In this document: piece after piece, positions 42,369-50,085 of the stretch
Numbering within the stretch: position 1 is the first letter of the stretch
How the letters are laid out: each line of letters begins with the position of its first letter
DNA from: Streptomyces albofaciens JCM 4342
Lineage (GTDB): Bacteria > Actinomycetota > Actinomycetes > Streptomycetales > Streptomycetaceae
Assembly (NCBI RefSeq): GCF_008634025.1
Contig: NZ_PDCM01000001.1
Coordinates: 4,620,501-4,684,500, forward strand
Reading direction: 5' to 3'
DNA: 64,000 bases
Notes under the pieces: model-generated
Told to the model about the DNA's origin: nothing
Databases searched by the model: none
What the model saw: the letters and a program-made list of their open reading frames with translations, nothing else
Made by a program: the position numbers and the translations under genes

Positions 42369-42911
42369 GTGACCTTTCCGCAGAAGGACCCGTCAGCACT
42401 GCTCAGCCAAGACGACCGCGAGGCGGCGCTACAGCGTCTTCAAGAGGCGTACGCCGAGGAGCGCATCTCGCATGAGGAGATGGAGCAGCGTCTCGACCAA
42501 GTGCTCACCGCCAAGACCCATGGCGAGGTCGCGTCGGCTCTGGCCGCGCTGCCGGAGGAGAATTCGGCCCCCACGGCAACCATCGCCGCGGCCGGCGGAC
42601 GGATCCAACGACGCGGTGCATGGCGGGTTCCCCGGAGTCTCAAGGTCGGCTCCGCGTACGGAAGGGTGCATCTGGACCTGTCCAGGGCGATCATCGAGCA
42701 TCCGGCCGTCGACATCGAGCTGCAACTCGGCACCGGGGGAGCCAAGATCACGGTGCCCCGGGACGCGACCGTGGACATCGAGGATCTGAACACCGGGTGG
42801 AAGGATCTGCGGTACAAGGCTCCGCGGAGTCCCCACCCCGGCGGGCCGAAGATCCGGATCTTCGGGACGATGGGGTTCGGGCGGTTGAAGATCCGTCACG
42901 CGCGGCGTTGA
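42369..42911 (+). CDS. DUF1707 domain protein
   Basis: 180 residues, soluble. The N-terminal SHOCT-like DUF1707 segment is SQDDREAALQRLQEAYAEERISHEEMEQRLDQVLTAKTHGEVASALAAL. The C-terminal half is a beta-rich domain (GRVHLDLSRAIIEHPAVDIELQLGTGGAKITVPRDATVDI) found in many actinobacterial proteins related to cell-envelope LiaF-like sensors. There is no membrane segment. GTG 42369 has no strong ribosome site. Function unknown; envelope stress sensing is suggested by the fold family only. It lies just downstream of the IS-split gene in the same direction. Confidence 0.85.
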   Translation: MTFPQKDPSALLSQDDREAALQRLQEAYAEERISHEEMEQRLDQVLTAKTHGEVASALAALPEENSAPTATIAAAGGRIQRRGAWRVPRSLKVGSAYGRVHLDLSRAIIEHPAVDIELQLGTGGAKITVPRDATVDIEDLNTGWKDLRYKAPRSPHPGGPKIRIFGTMGFGRLKIRHARR

Positions 42912-43091
42912 GGGTTCATGCGGGACCACGGGGAGTCGGACAAGTCCCGTTCAGGGAAGCGGCCTTCAGGTGCGGTGGGGCAAGAGCCTCGTGGTCGTCA
43001 CGCAGGTCGCGTGCACGATGACTCCTTGTGACATCCGTGCTGCGGGCCGGGCGCGACGGTGCGGGGGCTGGGCACCGCCGCGCCCGGCGGT

Positions 43092-43901
43092 TCAGCCGCC
43101 GTGGCCGACGAGCTGGCCCGCGAGCTTGCTCAGGCGCCGGACGGTACGGTCCTCGGTGGCGGCGGGGGCGGGGTCGACGCGCCGGTCGCGGTCGTAGTAC
43201 GCGCCGTTGACGATTTCGACCGCCGGGTCGCAGAGCCGTACGACGTGGGCGGCGCCGTCGGCCGCCGGGGAGCCGTCGAGGGCGTAGAGGGGCAGCAGAC
43301 CGGTGGCGCAGACACCGGGGTGGACGGAGACCGCGGTCACCCGGGGATCGGCGGCGAAGACGGTCAGGGCGAGCTGCGACTGGGCGTAGGCGGCGAGCCG
43401 GGAGTAGCGGCGGGCCCGGTGGGGGTCGCTCCACTGGATCGAGGCGGTGCGGTGCAGCGACGACGACACGTTGACGACCCGCCCGCCGGGGTCGGTGGTG
43501 AGCGCGGGCTCCAGGAGGCAGGTCAGCAGGTAGTGGGCGAGGAAGTTGACCTGGAAGGTGATCTCGTTGCCGTCGCCGGTGAGGGTGTGCCGTTCGGGGG
43601 CGGCGGTGGCGGCGTTGTTGACCAGGACGTCCAGGCGCGGGTGCTCGGCCACGACCCGCCGCGCCAGGTCCTCGACCTCTTCCAGGCGCGCGAAGTCCGC
43701 GCCAAACAGGCGCAGCTGGTCCACGTCGACGCCGTCGGTGGCGGCCAGCCTGTCGGCGGCGGCCTGTGCGTCGTCGAGGGTGCGGCCGTGGAGGAGGACG
43801 GTGGCGCCGCGTTCGGCGAGCTGCCGGGCGGTCTCGAAGCCGATGCCGGAGGTGGCGCCGGTCACCAGGACGGTACGGGAGGAAAGGTCGAAGACGGACA
43901 T
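43092..43901 (-). CDS. Short-chain dehydrogenase-like protein lacking the catalytic Lys
   Basis: 269 residues, Rossmann fold with a full NAD(P) motif VLVTGATSGIGFETARQLAERG and DVLVNNAATAAP, and the Ser region VVNVSSSLHR. The catalytic Y-x-x-x-K is altered: the sequence reads AAYAQSQLALT, so the Lys is Gln. It is otherwise like retinol-dehydrogenase-type SDRs. Loss of Lys usually abolishes normal SDR catalysis, so it may be a binding protein or act differently. GGAAGGG precedes ATG 43901. The nearest upstream gene is the WXG operon about 500 bases away. Confidence 0.88.
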   Translation of the reverse strand: MSVFDLSSRTVLVTGATSGIGFETARQLAERGATVLLHGRTLDDAQAAADRLAATDGVDVDQLRLFGADFARLEEVEDLARRVVAEHPRLDVLVNNAATAAPERHTLTGDGNEITFQVNFLAHYLLTCLLEPALTTDPGGRVVNVSSSLHRTASIQWSDPHRARRYSRLAAYAQSQLALTVFAADPRVTAVSVHPGVCATGLLPLYALDGSPAADGAAHVVRLCDPAVEIVNGAYYDRDRRVDPAPAATEDRTVRRLSKLAGQLVGHGG

Positions 43902-43979
43902 GGTCCCTTCCGGTCGGGAAATGCGTGGGTACGCCGAGCCGGCCCCAAGGGGCGCGGTGGCGTGCGGGCGGACGGAAAA

Positions 43980-44007
43980 GGGGCACCGGGTCAGGCCACG
44001 GTGCCCC
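43980..44007 (-). terminator. Hairpin upstream of the SDR gene
   Basis: GGGGCACCG (43980-43988) pairs with CGGTGCCCC (43999-44007). It sits between the end of the WXG operon (44411) and the SDR start (43901), both on the minus strand. It probably terminates operon read-through. The interval 44030-44290 otherwise holds no supported gene. Confidence 0.55.
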
Positions 44008-44296
44008 GTAGGAATGCGGGAAAAGGATCAGCGGAAGGCGGATCTCTCCGGGCAGCGCGGGGCACGACGCGGACCCGCCTGATGAGGCGGACGGTCGAGC
44101 AGAAGCCAGGCGCTGTTCACGTTCCCCATCGAAGGCCGTGCCGCCCCGGGCCACAAGGTTTTCCCGACCCCTTTGACACACCTCTGATGAGTTTCCGATC
44201 CCGACCGGAGGCGAGCGCCCAACCTCGGCCGGGGAAACAGGACCAGCTGGCCCAGCAACCGACCGGCGACACCCACGAGTCGAGCACCCACGGCGC

Positions 44297-44423
44297 CTGT
44301 CTCCGCCATGCCTGTCTCCGTCATGTCTGTCTCCGTCATGTCTGTCTCCGTCATGTCTGTCTCCGTCATGCCTGCCTCGGTCATGTCTGCCTCGGTCATG
44401 CCTGCCTCCGTCATGCCTGCCGC
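44297..44423. repeat. 15-bp tandem array with repeated in-frame stop codons
   Basis: About eight units of CAGRCATGACSGAGR on the minus strand. The first unit holds the last codons (Gln-Ala) and TGA of the membrane protein gene. The next six each carry TGA again in the same frame, because the period is a multiple of three. Confidence 0.85.
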
Positions 44424-45808
44424 GCCAGGCGCCGCAGGAAGACCGTGCGCCGGCACAGGATGGTCACAAGGCCTGCCGGCGGCCCTGCCACCGCGGTGGC
44501 GAAGCACATGCCGAGCAGCGGCCCGCCGTCGTGACCGACGCCCGCGACGATCAGACATACGGAGAGGAAGCCGAGGCCGAATCCGTACATGCCCGGCCCG
44601 TGCACGGCCGGCTGCCACAGCGCATACGGTCCCACCGCGCGCAACGGACGGGTGTCCGCGCCGGGCAGCAGCTCGGCCGGCTCGCCCTGAGGAAGGCCGG
44701 CATCGCTTCCCGGAGGCGTCAGCCCGCAGACGTACCGGTCGTCGTCGAGGACGAGCAGGGCCGCGACGCACCGGTTCGGCGGTTCCTCCGCAGTCGGTGC
44801 CCAGTAGAGCCACCCGGCCCGGTATTCGAGGGCGTCCGCGAGGGCTTGTGGGTCCAGGCACCGGTCGATGAACAGGTCACGGCTGCCTTCCGACGAGGAG
44901 AGACGCAGGGCCGGGGTCAGCCGGGGCTTGGCCTCGGAGCGCTCCTTCTGCCCGCCGCGGGAGGCCTTTGGGGAAGTGGGCGATGCGGCACATGGCCCGG
45001 CAGTCCCGCCCGCGATACGCACCCGTAGTCTGCGCGCCGGGCTGTCGCCGAACGCGGACTCGGGGGTCAGGGGCTCACCCCACTCCTTGGCGCCGGACCT
45101 GACGAGCAGGAGGAACAAGATGAGAGGGATGGCGCTGAAGGCAGCCAGAAGAGCCATCTCACCCGGCGAGGCGGGGCCCCCTAAAAGGGAGTCGAGATGG
45201 CGACGGGGAGTCAGGATGATTCCCAGGGATGGGGCATCCGGAGCGTATAGACCACTCAACCGGGTCCCGGTTGACCAGTTGCCGGACGATGACTGGGCTT
45301 CACCTGTCAAGCGCAGAGTTCTGCCATGCCCACCGGGGCCGGGCGCCTCGACGGTTACCGCGTAGGTGTACGTCGTGCCGGACTTCGACTGATTCCGGTA
45401 CTTGTGATGAATTTTTGTGATCGTAACCGGCGTGTATCGGTAATCGTGCTCGGTGATGGCGGTCAATTGCGGGGTGTTCTCTCCTGCCGAAATGCCGAGC
45501 AGGAAAAAAGGGCCGAACAAGCCCCAGGCCGCGAAGAAGACGCACACGCTGCGCAGCGGCGGCCACCACCGGCGTCCCATCTTCAGCCCGAACGCCGGCG
45601 GTGCGACTCCTCCCAGCCGGGAACGCCACCGTCCGGTCGCCCGCAGCCACCACGCCAGGAACGCCACCGCCGAGCACGCCAGGCAGGCCAGCAGGTCCCA
45701 GCGCGGATACGGTGCGATCTTCCGTACCAGCAGACAGATCAGGAACGCCGCGGCACCGGCCCAGGCCAGCGCCGCCGCCACAGCGGTTCCGACATCTCGC
45801 TCCCTCAC
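44411..45808 (-). CDS. Membrane protein of WXG operon (DUF3592-like middle domain)
   Basis: 465 residues. Four to five hydrophobic segments: AAALAWAGAAAFLICLLV, LLACLACSAVAFLAWWL, SVCVFFAAWGLFGPFFLLG, LLAAFSAIPLILFLLLV and one near the C-terminus. Between segments three and four is a beta-rich extracytoplasmic part (YRYTPVTITKIHHKYRNQS; GTTYTYAVTVEAPGPGG) of DUF3592-like pattern. GTG 45808 overlaps the stop of the WXG effector gene (GTGA), so translation is coupled. A cytoplasmic domain around YRAGWLYWAPTAEEPPNRCVAALLV is unrecognised. It is probably an accessory or membrane anchor for the two WXG-type proteins. Confidence 0.75.
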   Translation of the reverse strand: MRERDVGTAVAAALAWAGAAAFLICLLVRKIAPYPRWDLLACLACSAVAFLAWWLRATGRWRSRLGGVAPPAFGLKMGRRWWPPLRSVCVFFAAWGLFGPFFLLGISAGENTPQLTAITEHDYRYTPVTITKIHHKYRNQSKSGTTYTYAVTVEAPGPGGHGRTLRLTGEAQSSSGNWSTGTRLSGLYAPDAPSLGIILTPRRHLDSLLGGPASPGEMALLAAFSAIPLILFLLLVRSGAKEWGEPLTPESAFGDSPARRLRVRIAGGTAGPCAASPTSPKASRGGQKERSEAKPRLTPALRLSSSEGSRDLFIDRCLDPQALADALEYRAGWLYWAPTAEEPPNRCVAALLVLDDDRYVCGLTPPGSDAGLPQGEPAELLPGADTRPLRAVGPYALWQPAVHGPGMYGFGLGFLSVCLIVAGVGHDGGPLLGMCFATAVAGPPAGLVTILCRRTVFLRRLARQA

Positions 45809-46947
45809 CCGAAAACGTCCTTCACCGACCCCTTTTTCGGCCCTTGTGATGTACCGCCGGCTTCGCTTCGCTCCTCGCTGGGCCTTTCGGGCCAGAGTGC
45901 GTCGTGCAAGGGCTTGGCGACGGCTCCGGCGCCGCCGTAGACGATGCCTTGGGCTGGACCTTCGACCGCGAAGTGCGGGCCTTCTCGCCCAGGTGGCAGC
46001 TGCGTGTTCGCGCCGTGCACGGCAGCGCCTCCCGCGGCGCCGCCGACCCCGTTGACCCCCGCGTTCCAGAGCATGTCGCGCCCACTGACGTCGTTCGACG
46101 GATCGTTGTCGAGGTTCTTCACCCCGTCGACGGTGAGCCCGCCGGTCATGCTGCCTGCTGCGCCACCCGCCGCATCCCCGAGCAGCCCAGCGTGCCGGCC
46201 GAACCCTCGGGCAAGGGGATTCGAAAGGTCCCCGGCAGCCTTTCCCAGAGCTTTGCCGCCGGCCGTGGTGAGCATCCCCGGACCCGTTCCGGCCACGGCG
46301 GACAGCCCGCCCTGCCAGACCGCGTCGCCCAGATCGGTCTTCTGCCCGGTGAGGGCATTGGTGATGACGGTGCCGCCGGTGTTGCTGGTCCAGTTGACCA
46401 GCACGTTTTTCAGGAAACGGTGTTCTTTCGCCAGCCGGGAGATGGTTGTGAACGCCTGGCCGACCTTCCGCAAGACGGTGCCGAGTGTCCTGGCGAGCCG
46501 GGCAGCGCGGGCGGCGAGCTGGGCTGCCCGGGCAGCCCCCGCGGCCGCCGAGAAACCCATGGTCAGGAACGACATGCCGACCGAGATGCCGACGGAGATG
46601 CCGATCTCCAGGTAGATCTCGTGAATCTCGCGGTTGACGTCCTCGACCGCGTCCGCGGCCTCGTCGAGGCTTTCCGCCGCCTCCGACAACTGCGGCAGAC
46701 TCTTCTTCATCGCCGCATCGAGGCTCTCCCAGTGTTCCGTGAAGGCATCGGCCGCCGGGCCACACCAGCCGGAATCGCGGGCCCGCCGCACCTCGCGGTC
46801 CAAGTCCTGGAACATCGTCCGGAGGTTCTCCTGCAGATTCCGCCAGCCCTGGGCAGCGGAACGCAGGACGTCCGGATCACCCCCGGGATTGATGATCTCC
46901 AGGCCGGCCTCGTAGACCTGCTCCGCCACGGACTCCTCACCGCTCAT
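45805..46947 (-). CDS. WXG-type (ESX/T7SS-like) large protein
   Basis: 380 residues. The N-terminal about 100 residues form a WXG100-like helical hairpin: SAAQGWRNLQENLRTMFQDLDREVRRARDSGWCGPAADAFTEHWESLDAAMKK, with SGWCGPAA in the turn where the family has W-x-G. Helices follow (AEESLDEAADAVEDVNREIHEIY), then a hydrophobic stretch (IGISVGISVGMSFLTMGFSAAAGAARAAQ) and a long Gly/Ala-rich region (GDAAGGAAGSMTGGLTVDG). No known toxin domain is at the C-terminus. It is a putative T7SS substrate. Its ATG overlaps the upstream stop and its stop overlaps the downstream start, four bases each. Confidence 0.8.
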   Translation of the reverse strand: MSGEESVAEQVYEAGLEIINPGGDPDVLRSAAQGWRNLQENLRTMFQDLDREVRRARDSGWCGPAADAFTEHWESLDAAMKKSLPQLSEAAESLDEAADAVEDVNREIHEIYLEIGISVGISVGMSFLTMGFSAAAGAARAAQLAARAARLARTLGTVLRKVGQAFTTISRLAKEHRFLKNVLVNWTSNTGGTVITNALTGQKTDLGDAVWQGGLSAVAGTGPGMLTTAGGKALGKAAGDLSNPLARGFGRHAGLLGDAAGGAAGSMTGGLTVDGVKNLDNDPSNDVSGRDMLWNAGVNGVGGAAGGAAVHGANTQLPPGREGPHFAVEGPAQGIVYGGAGAVAKPLHDALWPERPSEERSEAGGTSQGPKKGSVKDVFG

Positions 46948-47273
46948 GCGTGACGTCCCTGACCGAAGCCGTGCGACAGGGACTCGTCCGTCGCCGTGGT
47001 GTTCTGCTGGACCAGGTGCACCCCCTGGCTGACCTGGTCGAGATGGCGCCGCAGCTCGTGCAGCGTCTCCGTCAGGTCCGTGGACAGCTCGATGTAGGCC
47101 GAGGTGACCTCCTCGGATTCGGTGAGGACGCCGAAACCGTCATGAATGGCCTCGGAGCCGGTCTTCGTCTGGAATTCCTTGAGGTAACTCTCCAGATCCG
47201 ACCCATAGCTCTCGAAGCTCTTCGCGAGCTTCCCAAGAGCCGCCGCATCCACCAACGACTCGTCCTTGGACAT
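46944..47273 (-). CDS. WXG100-sized helical protein, first gene of the ESX-type operon
   Basis: 109 residues, two predicted helices: SLVDAAALGKLAKSFESYGSDLESYLKEFQ and SAYIELSTDLTETLHELRRHLDQVSQGVHLVQQNTTAT, the size and shape of EsxA/B- or DUF6507-like partners. A strict W-x-G is absent (TKTGSEAIHDGFGVL in the turn). ATG 47273 has AAGGGGGG upstream. Its stop overlaps the next start (ATGA). It likely pairs with the larger WXG protein as a secretion chaperone or partner. T7SS machinery genes (EccC, EccD) are not in this window. Confidence 0.75.
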   Translation of the reverse strand: MSKDESLVDAAALGKLAKSFESYGSDLESYLKEFQTKTGSEAIHDGFGVLTESEEVTSAYIELSTDLTETLHELRRHLDQVSQGVHLVQQNTTATDESLSHGFGQGRHA

Positions 47274-47608
47274 GACCCCCCTTGCTGTTCCTTGCCGTTT
47301 CCCGTCCCCAAGCAGCCGACGCCGCAGTGAGGAACGGTGCGATCGCGTCGATCGGACTCCGAGCTTATGAAGGGGCGATCGAGGGAAAAGCGGCCGCGAG
47401 GTTTCTTGTCGCGTCCTTGCCGGATTCCTTATGCCGAAAATTCGCATCCCAAGACGAATACCCCGGTACTGGCACAACGCCCCCGACCACCAAGGGCGAA
47501 GACACCGTACTCGCCCTGAACCGCACCCCGATCCGCTTCCCCGGCTCCCTCGCGTGAGCCGCTCACGCCCTAATCCCTGACAGCTGGGAGCGCCTGCCGG
47601 CTGCTGGG
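47274..47608. other. Gene-free divergent spacer of WXG operon
   Basis: No gene with convincing codon bias. TAAGCT about 100 bases before the operon start on the minus strand could be a -10 element, but no clear -35 stands before it. Confidence 0.35.
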
Positions 47609-47632
47609 GAAGCTACCGTTCGCTTCTCTAAT
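47609..47632 (+). promoter_or_regulatory. Candidate MerR-type promoter
   Basis: Dyad GAAGC-N8-GCTTC (47609-47626) directly precedes TCTAAT (47627-47632), a strong -10. A poor -35 (TGCTGG at 47602) would leave a 19-base spacer, the MerR layout. It precedes the MerR gene start by about 40 bases. Confidence 0.4.
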
Positions 47633-47674
47633 GGGAAGGTGGGTGTGGTGACGCCCATGTCTGAGGGAGCGGGA

Positions 47675-48103
47675 ATGCAGATCGGGGAATTGGCGCAGCT
47701 CACCGGAGCGAGTCGGCGGTCGATTCGCTACTTCGAGCAGCAGGGGTTGCTCGAAGCGCGGCGGACGGGCAGAGGATGGCGGGTGTACGACGAAGGAGAC
47801 GTGCGCCGGGTGCTGAACGTGCGGGAGTCGCTCAGGGCTGGGTTGACGGTGGAGGACATCCGTCAGGTTCTTCCGTGCCTGGAGATGAAGACCGAAGACT
47901 TCCTGGCCTGCCAGGACAGCCCGGACGAGGTGCTCGCGATGTATGAGGACCGGCTTGCGGCGGTGGAGGCGAAGGCTGCGGAGCTGGCCCGGTACCGGGC
48001 GGAACTGGTGGAGCGCATCGCGGTGCTGCGGGCCGGGCACCCCGGGGAGGAGCTGGCGGAGGTGCTCCGCCGGGCCGAGGCGGACGCGGCGGCTTCAAGG
48101 TGA
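47675..48103 (+). CDS. MerR-family regulator of the adjacent efflux gene
   Basis: 142 residues. Winged helix: MQIGELAQLTGASRRSIRYFEQQGLLEARRTGRGWRVYDEGDVRRVL. Dimer helix: VEAKAAELARYRAELVERIAVLR. A short effector part between them contains Cys residues (VLPCLEMKTEDFLACQDS), so thiol or metal sensing is possible. ATG 47675 follows GGAG. A frame extension to 47639 lacks a ribosome site. The efflux pump gene begins 30 bases after its stop in the same direction, with a perfect dyad at the junction, so the two form a regulator-pump unit. Confidence 0.9.
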   Translation: MQIGELAQLTGASRRSIRYFEQQGLLEARRTGRGWRVYDEGDVRRVLNVRESLRAGLTVEDIRQVLPCLEMKTEDFLACQDSPDEVLAMYEDRLAAVEAKAAELARYRAELVERIAVLRAGHPGEELAEVLRRAEADAAASR

Positions 48104-48114
48104 CACTGGTGTCA
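48101..48114. promoter_or_regulatory. Palindrome at the MerR/MFS junction
   Basis: TGACAC-TG-GTGTCA is a perfect dyad that begins with the MerR stop codon and lies 20 bases before the pump start. It could be an operator for a second promoter or an RNA hairpin. Confidence 0.4.
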
Positions 48115-48133
48115 GTACTTAGCGTGCGGACGC

Positions 48134-49351
48134 ATGAGTGCTGTTGCCGAGAAGAAGGCCGCGCTGCCGCGCTGGCTGTTTGTTGTGTTCCTCGCTCTGC
48201 TGGCCACGGCGACGGATGAGTTCATCATCGCGGGGGTGTTGCCGGCTGTTGCCGGGGACCTTCAGGTGAGCGTCGCGGCGGCCGGGCAGTTGGTGACCGT
48301 GTTCGCGGTGGTGTACGCGGTCGGGGCGCCGACCCTGGCGGTGCTGTGTGAGCGGTTTCCGCGCCGTACGGTCCTGGTGTCCGCGCTCGCGGTCTTCATG
48401 CTGGCGAACGTGGCCGCCGCCGTCGCGCCCGGCTACTGGTGGCTGATGGCCGCCAGGGTCGTGGCCGCGCTGGGTGCGGCGGTGGTGTCGTCCGCCTCCT
48501 TCGCCACGGCCGCCGCCGGGGCACCACAGGGCGAGCAGGGGCGGTATCTGGGCGTCGTGACGGCGGGCATGACGGCCGCGCTGTTCACCGGCGTTCCGGT
48601 GGGCTCCTGGCTGGGCGAAGCCGTGGGCTGGCGAGCCACGTTCTGGCTGATCGCCGCTGTGGGCGCACTCGCCGCAGTCAGTCTCCTCGTGACCGCGCCG
48701 ACCACACCGGGCGGTGAGCCGGCCCCCCTCCGCGAGCGTCTGGCACCCTTGCGCAACGCTGGTGTGCTGCGCGTCGTCGGCGTCACCTTCCTGGCCGCCG
48801 GCGGCGGGCTGATGTTCTACACCTACCTCAGCTCCTACGCCGCGCAGGTCGCCCCCGACTCCTCCGGACTGCTGGCGTTCCTGCTCTTCGTGGTCGGCCT
48901 CGCGGGTCTGGCCGGAGCACTGCTGGCAGGACGGGTAGCCGATGCGTGGGGCCCACACCGGAGTCTGCGACTGGTGGTCGGAGGCCATGCCCTCGCCCTG
49001 CTCCTCGCCGCGCTGCTGCTTCTCAGCGGCCTCGACAGCCCTCTGGCACTCACCGCCGTCATCGCCTTCTGGTCCCTGTTCGCCTGGGGACTGACCCCAC
49101 CTGTTCAAGGCAGCGTCCTGGCGGCGGCCGGTCCGGCCTCCGGCATGACCGCCATGGCGCTGAACATCTCCGGTCTCTACTTGGGCACCGGCCTGGCCGG
49201 CGCCGTCGGCGGCGCGGTGATCAGCACAGGCGGTATCCAGTACGTGCCCGTGGCAGCAATGGTGCTCATGGGCCTGTCCTTCGCACTGACACTCACCCCC
49301 GTCAGAGCACTCCAGCAAGTCGGCTCACGCCGTCGCACCGACGGCCACTGA
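48134..49351 (+). CDS. MFS efflux transporter, DHA1 family (12 TM)
   Basis: 405 residues, twelve hydrophobic segments. Signatures: LATATDEFIIAGVLPAVAGDL (motif D1, as in Cml/Ara-type exporters), CERFPRRTVLVSAL (motif A variant) and VPVGSWLGEAVGWRATFWLIA (motif C). It resembles chloramphenicol or arabinose-type exporters of actinobacteria. ATG 48134 has only a weak ribosome site, so it may depend on coupling to the MerR gene 30 bases upstream. Substrate unknown. Confidence 0.92.
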   Translation: MSAVAEKKAALPRWLFVVFLALLATATDEFIIAGVLPAVAGDLQVSVAAAGQLVTVFAVVYAVGAPTLAVLCERFPRRTVLVSALAVFMLANVAAAVAPGYWWLMAARVVAALGAAVVSSASFATAAAGAPQGEQGRYLGVVTAGMTAALFTGVPVGSWLGEAVGWRATFWLIAAVGALAAVSLLVTAPTTPGGEPAPLRERLAPLRNAGVLRVVGVTFLAAGGGLMFYTYLSSYAAQVAPDSSGLLAFLLFVVGLAGLAGALLAGRVADAWGPHRSLRLVVGGHALALLLAALLLLSGLDSPLALTAVIAFWSLFAWGLTPPVQGSVLAAAGPASGMTAMALNISGLYLGTGLAGAVGGAVISTGGIQYVPVAAMVLMGLSFALTLTPVRALQQVGSRRRTDGH

Positions 49352-49621
49352 CCCTGGGTGACAGGACGTACCGGGATGTGCCGCAGCTCGGGCAGCCGTC
49401 GCCCGGCCTTGACGATGAACTCATTGCAGGCGGCGACCAGGCCGACGAAGCTCATGGACTGCTCGAAGTGCCGCGCCGCCGGACCCGGCGGCGCGTGCTG
49501 CGCTGTGCAAGCTCGTCGCCGACCGCTCGGTGACGAAGGCGGCCTTCGCTCCTGCTCCATAGCCGATATGCCGCCCGTCGGCTGCTTTCCCAGCCGGGAG
49601 TACAGTACGCCCGAAGAACGA
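49352..49621. other. Gene-free region, possibly degenerate
   Basis: On the minus strand one frame reads FEQSMSFVGLVAACNEFIV and onward to RRLPELRHIPVRP, which looks protein-like but has no start, no stop context and no family I recognise. It may be the tail of a lost gene. Nothing else is supported here. Confidence 0.35.
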
Positions 49622-49652
49622 TGCCGGGCACACCTTGACGGTATGCCCGGCA
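49622..49652 (-). terminator. Hairpin after small membrane protein gene
   Basis: TGCCGGGCA (49622-49630) pairs perfectly with TGCCCGGCA (49644-49652), 16 bases past the stop of the minus-strand gene ending at 49668. Confidence 0.65.
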
Positions 49653-49667
49653 CCGGTGGCGCGGTGG

Positions 49668-50066
49668 TCAGATGAAGGCGACCGCGGCGGCGCCGCCGAG
49701 GGCGGCCAGGATGTACGCCAGCATCTCCTGCCAGCCCTTGAGCGGTTTCCTGTGGCCCCGGGTGCTGAGCAGCATGACCGAGTTGGCGGCGTAGCCCGGA
49801 ACCAGGATGCCGAGAACGCCCAGCATGCTCAGCGTGCCGATGCTCCACTCGAAATCGATGCCACTGAACACGGCGATGGCGACCAGGGCCAGTGCGGCGA
49901 CGGAATACACCAGGCCGGGACCGAGCCTGACGTTGTCACGCCGGTGTGGCGCCGCCTCGTCCCTCTTGTAGTGGCGCCAGTGCCGCCGTTCGGTGCCGAA
50001 GCGGGCGAGCAGCATGATGACGAGTTCCGCCACCACAACGGCGACGGAGACGTGTTCCAGGGTCAC
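49668..50066 (-). CDS. Small four-helix membrane protein, unknown
   Basis: 132 residues with four hydrophobic segments (SVAVVVAELVIMLLA, VYSVAALALVAIAVFS, LSMLGVLGILVPGYAANSV, LAYILAALGGAAAVAFI) and two charged loops rich in Arg/His (TERRHWRHYKRDEAAPHRRD). GTG 50066 has GGAGG seven bases upstream and starts 19 bases after the stop of a secreted-protein gene, so both form an operon. No family recognised. It may be the membrane partner of the exported protein. Confidence 0.65.
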   Translation of the reverse strand: MTLEHVSVAVVVAELVIMLLARFGTERRHWRHYKRDEAAPHRRDNVRLGPGLVYSVAALALVAIAVFSGIDFEWSIGTLSMLGVLGILVPGYAANSVMLLSTRGHRKPLKGWQEMLAYILAALGGAAAVAFI

Positions 50067-50085
50067 GAGTCCACCTCCGGCGAGG

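Noticed and set aside
44028..44129. 33-codon minus-strand ORF (MGNVNSAWLLLDRPP...) ending just before the hairpin at 43980-44007
   Set aside because: No ribosome site and only moderate third-position GC. The hairpin is better explained as the end of the WXG operon transcript.
47282..47557. 91-codon plus-strand ORF in the WXG operon spacer
   Set aside because: No third-position bias, no ribosome site and no recognisable domain.
48101..48114. Rho-independent terminator between MerR and MFS genes
   Set aside because: Stem is only six base pairs and the pump has no other visible promoter, so an operator or coupling element is more likely.
49377..49540. Minus-strand protein-like stretch (SMSFVGLVAACNEFIV) as a gene
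   Set aside because: No start codon context or family match; kept only as a possible relic.
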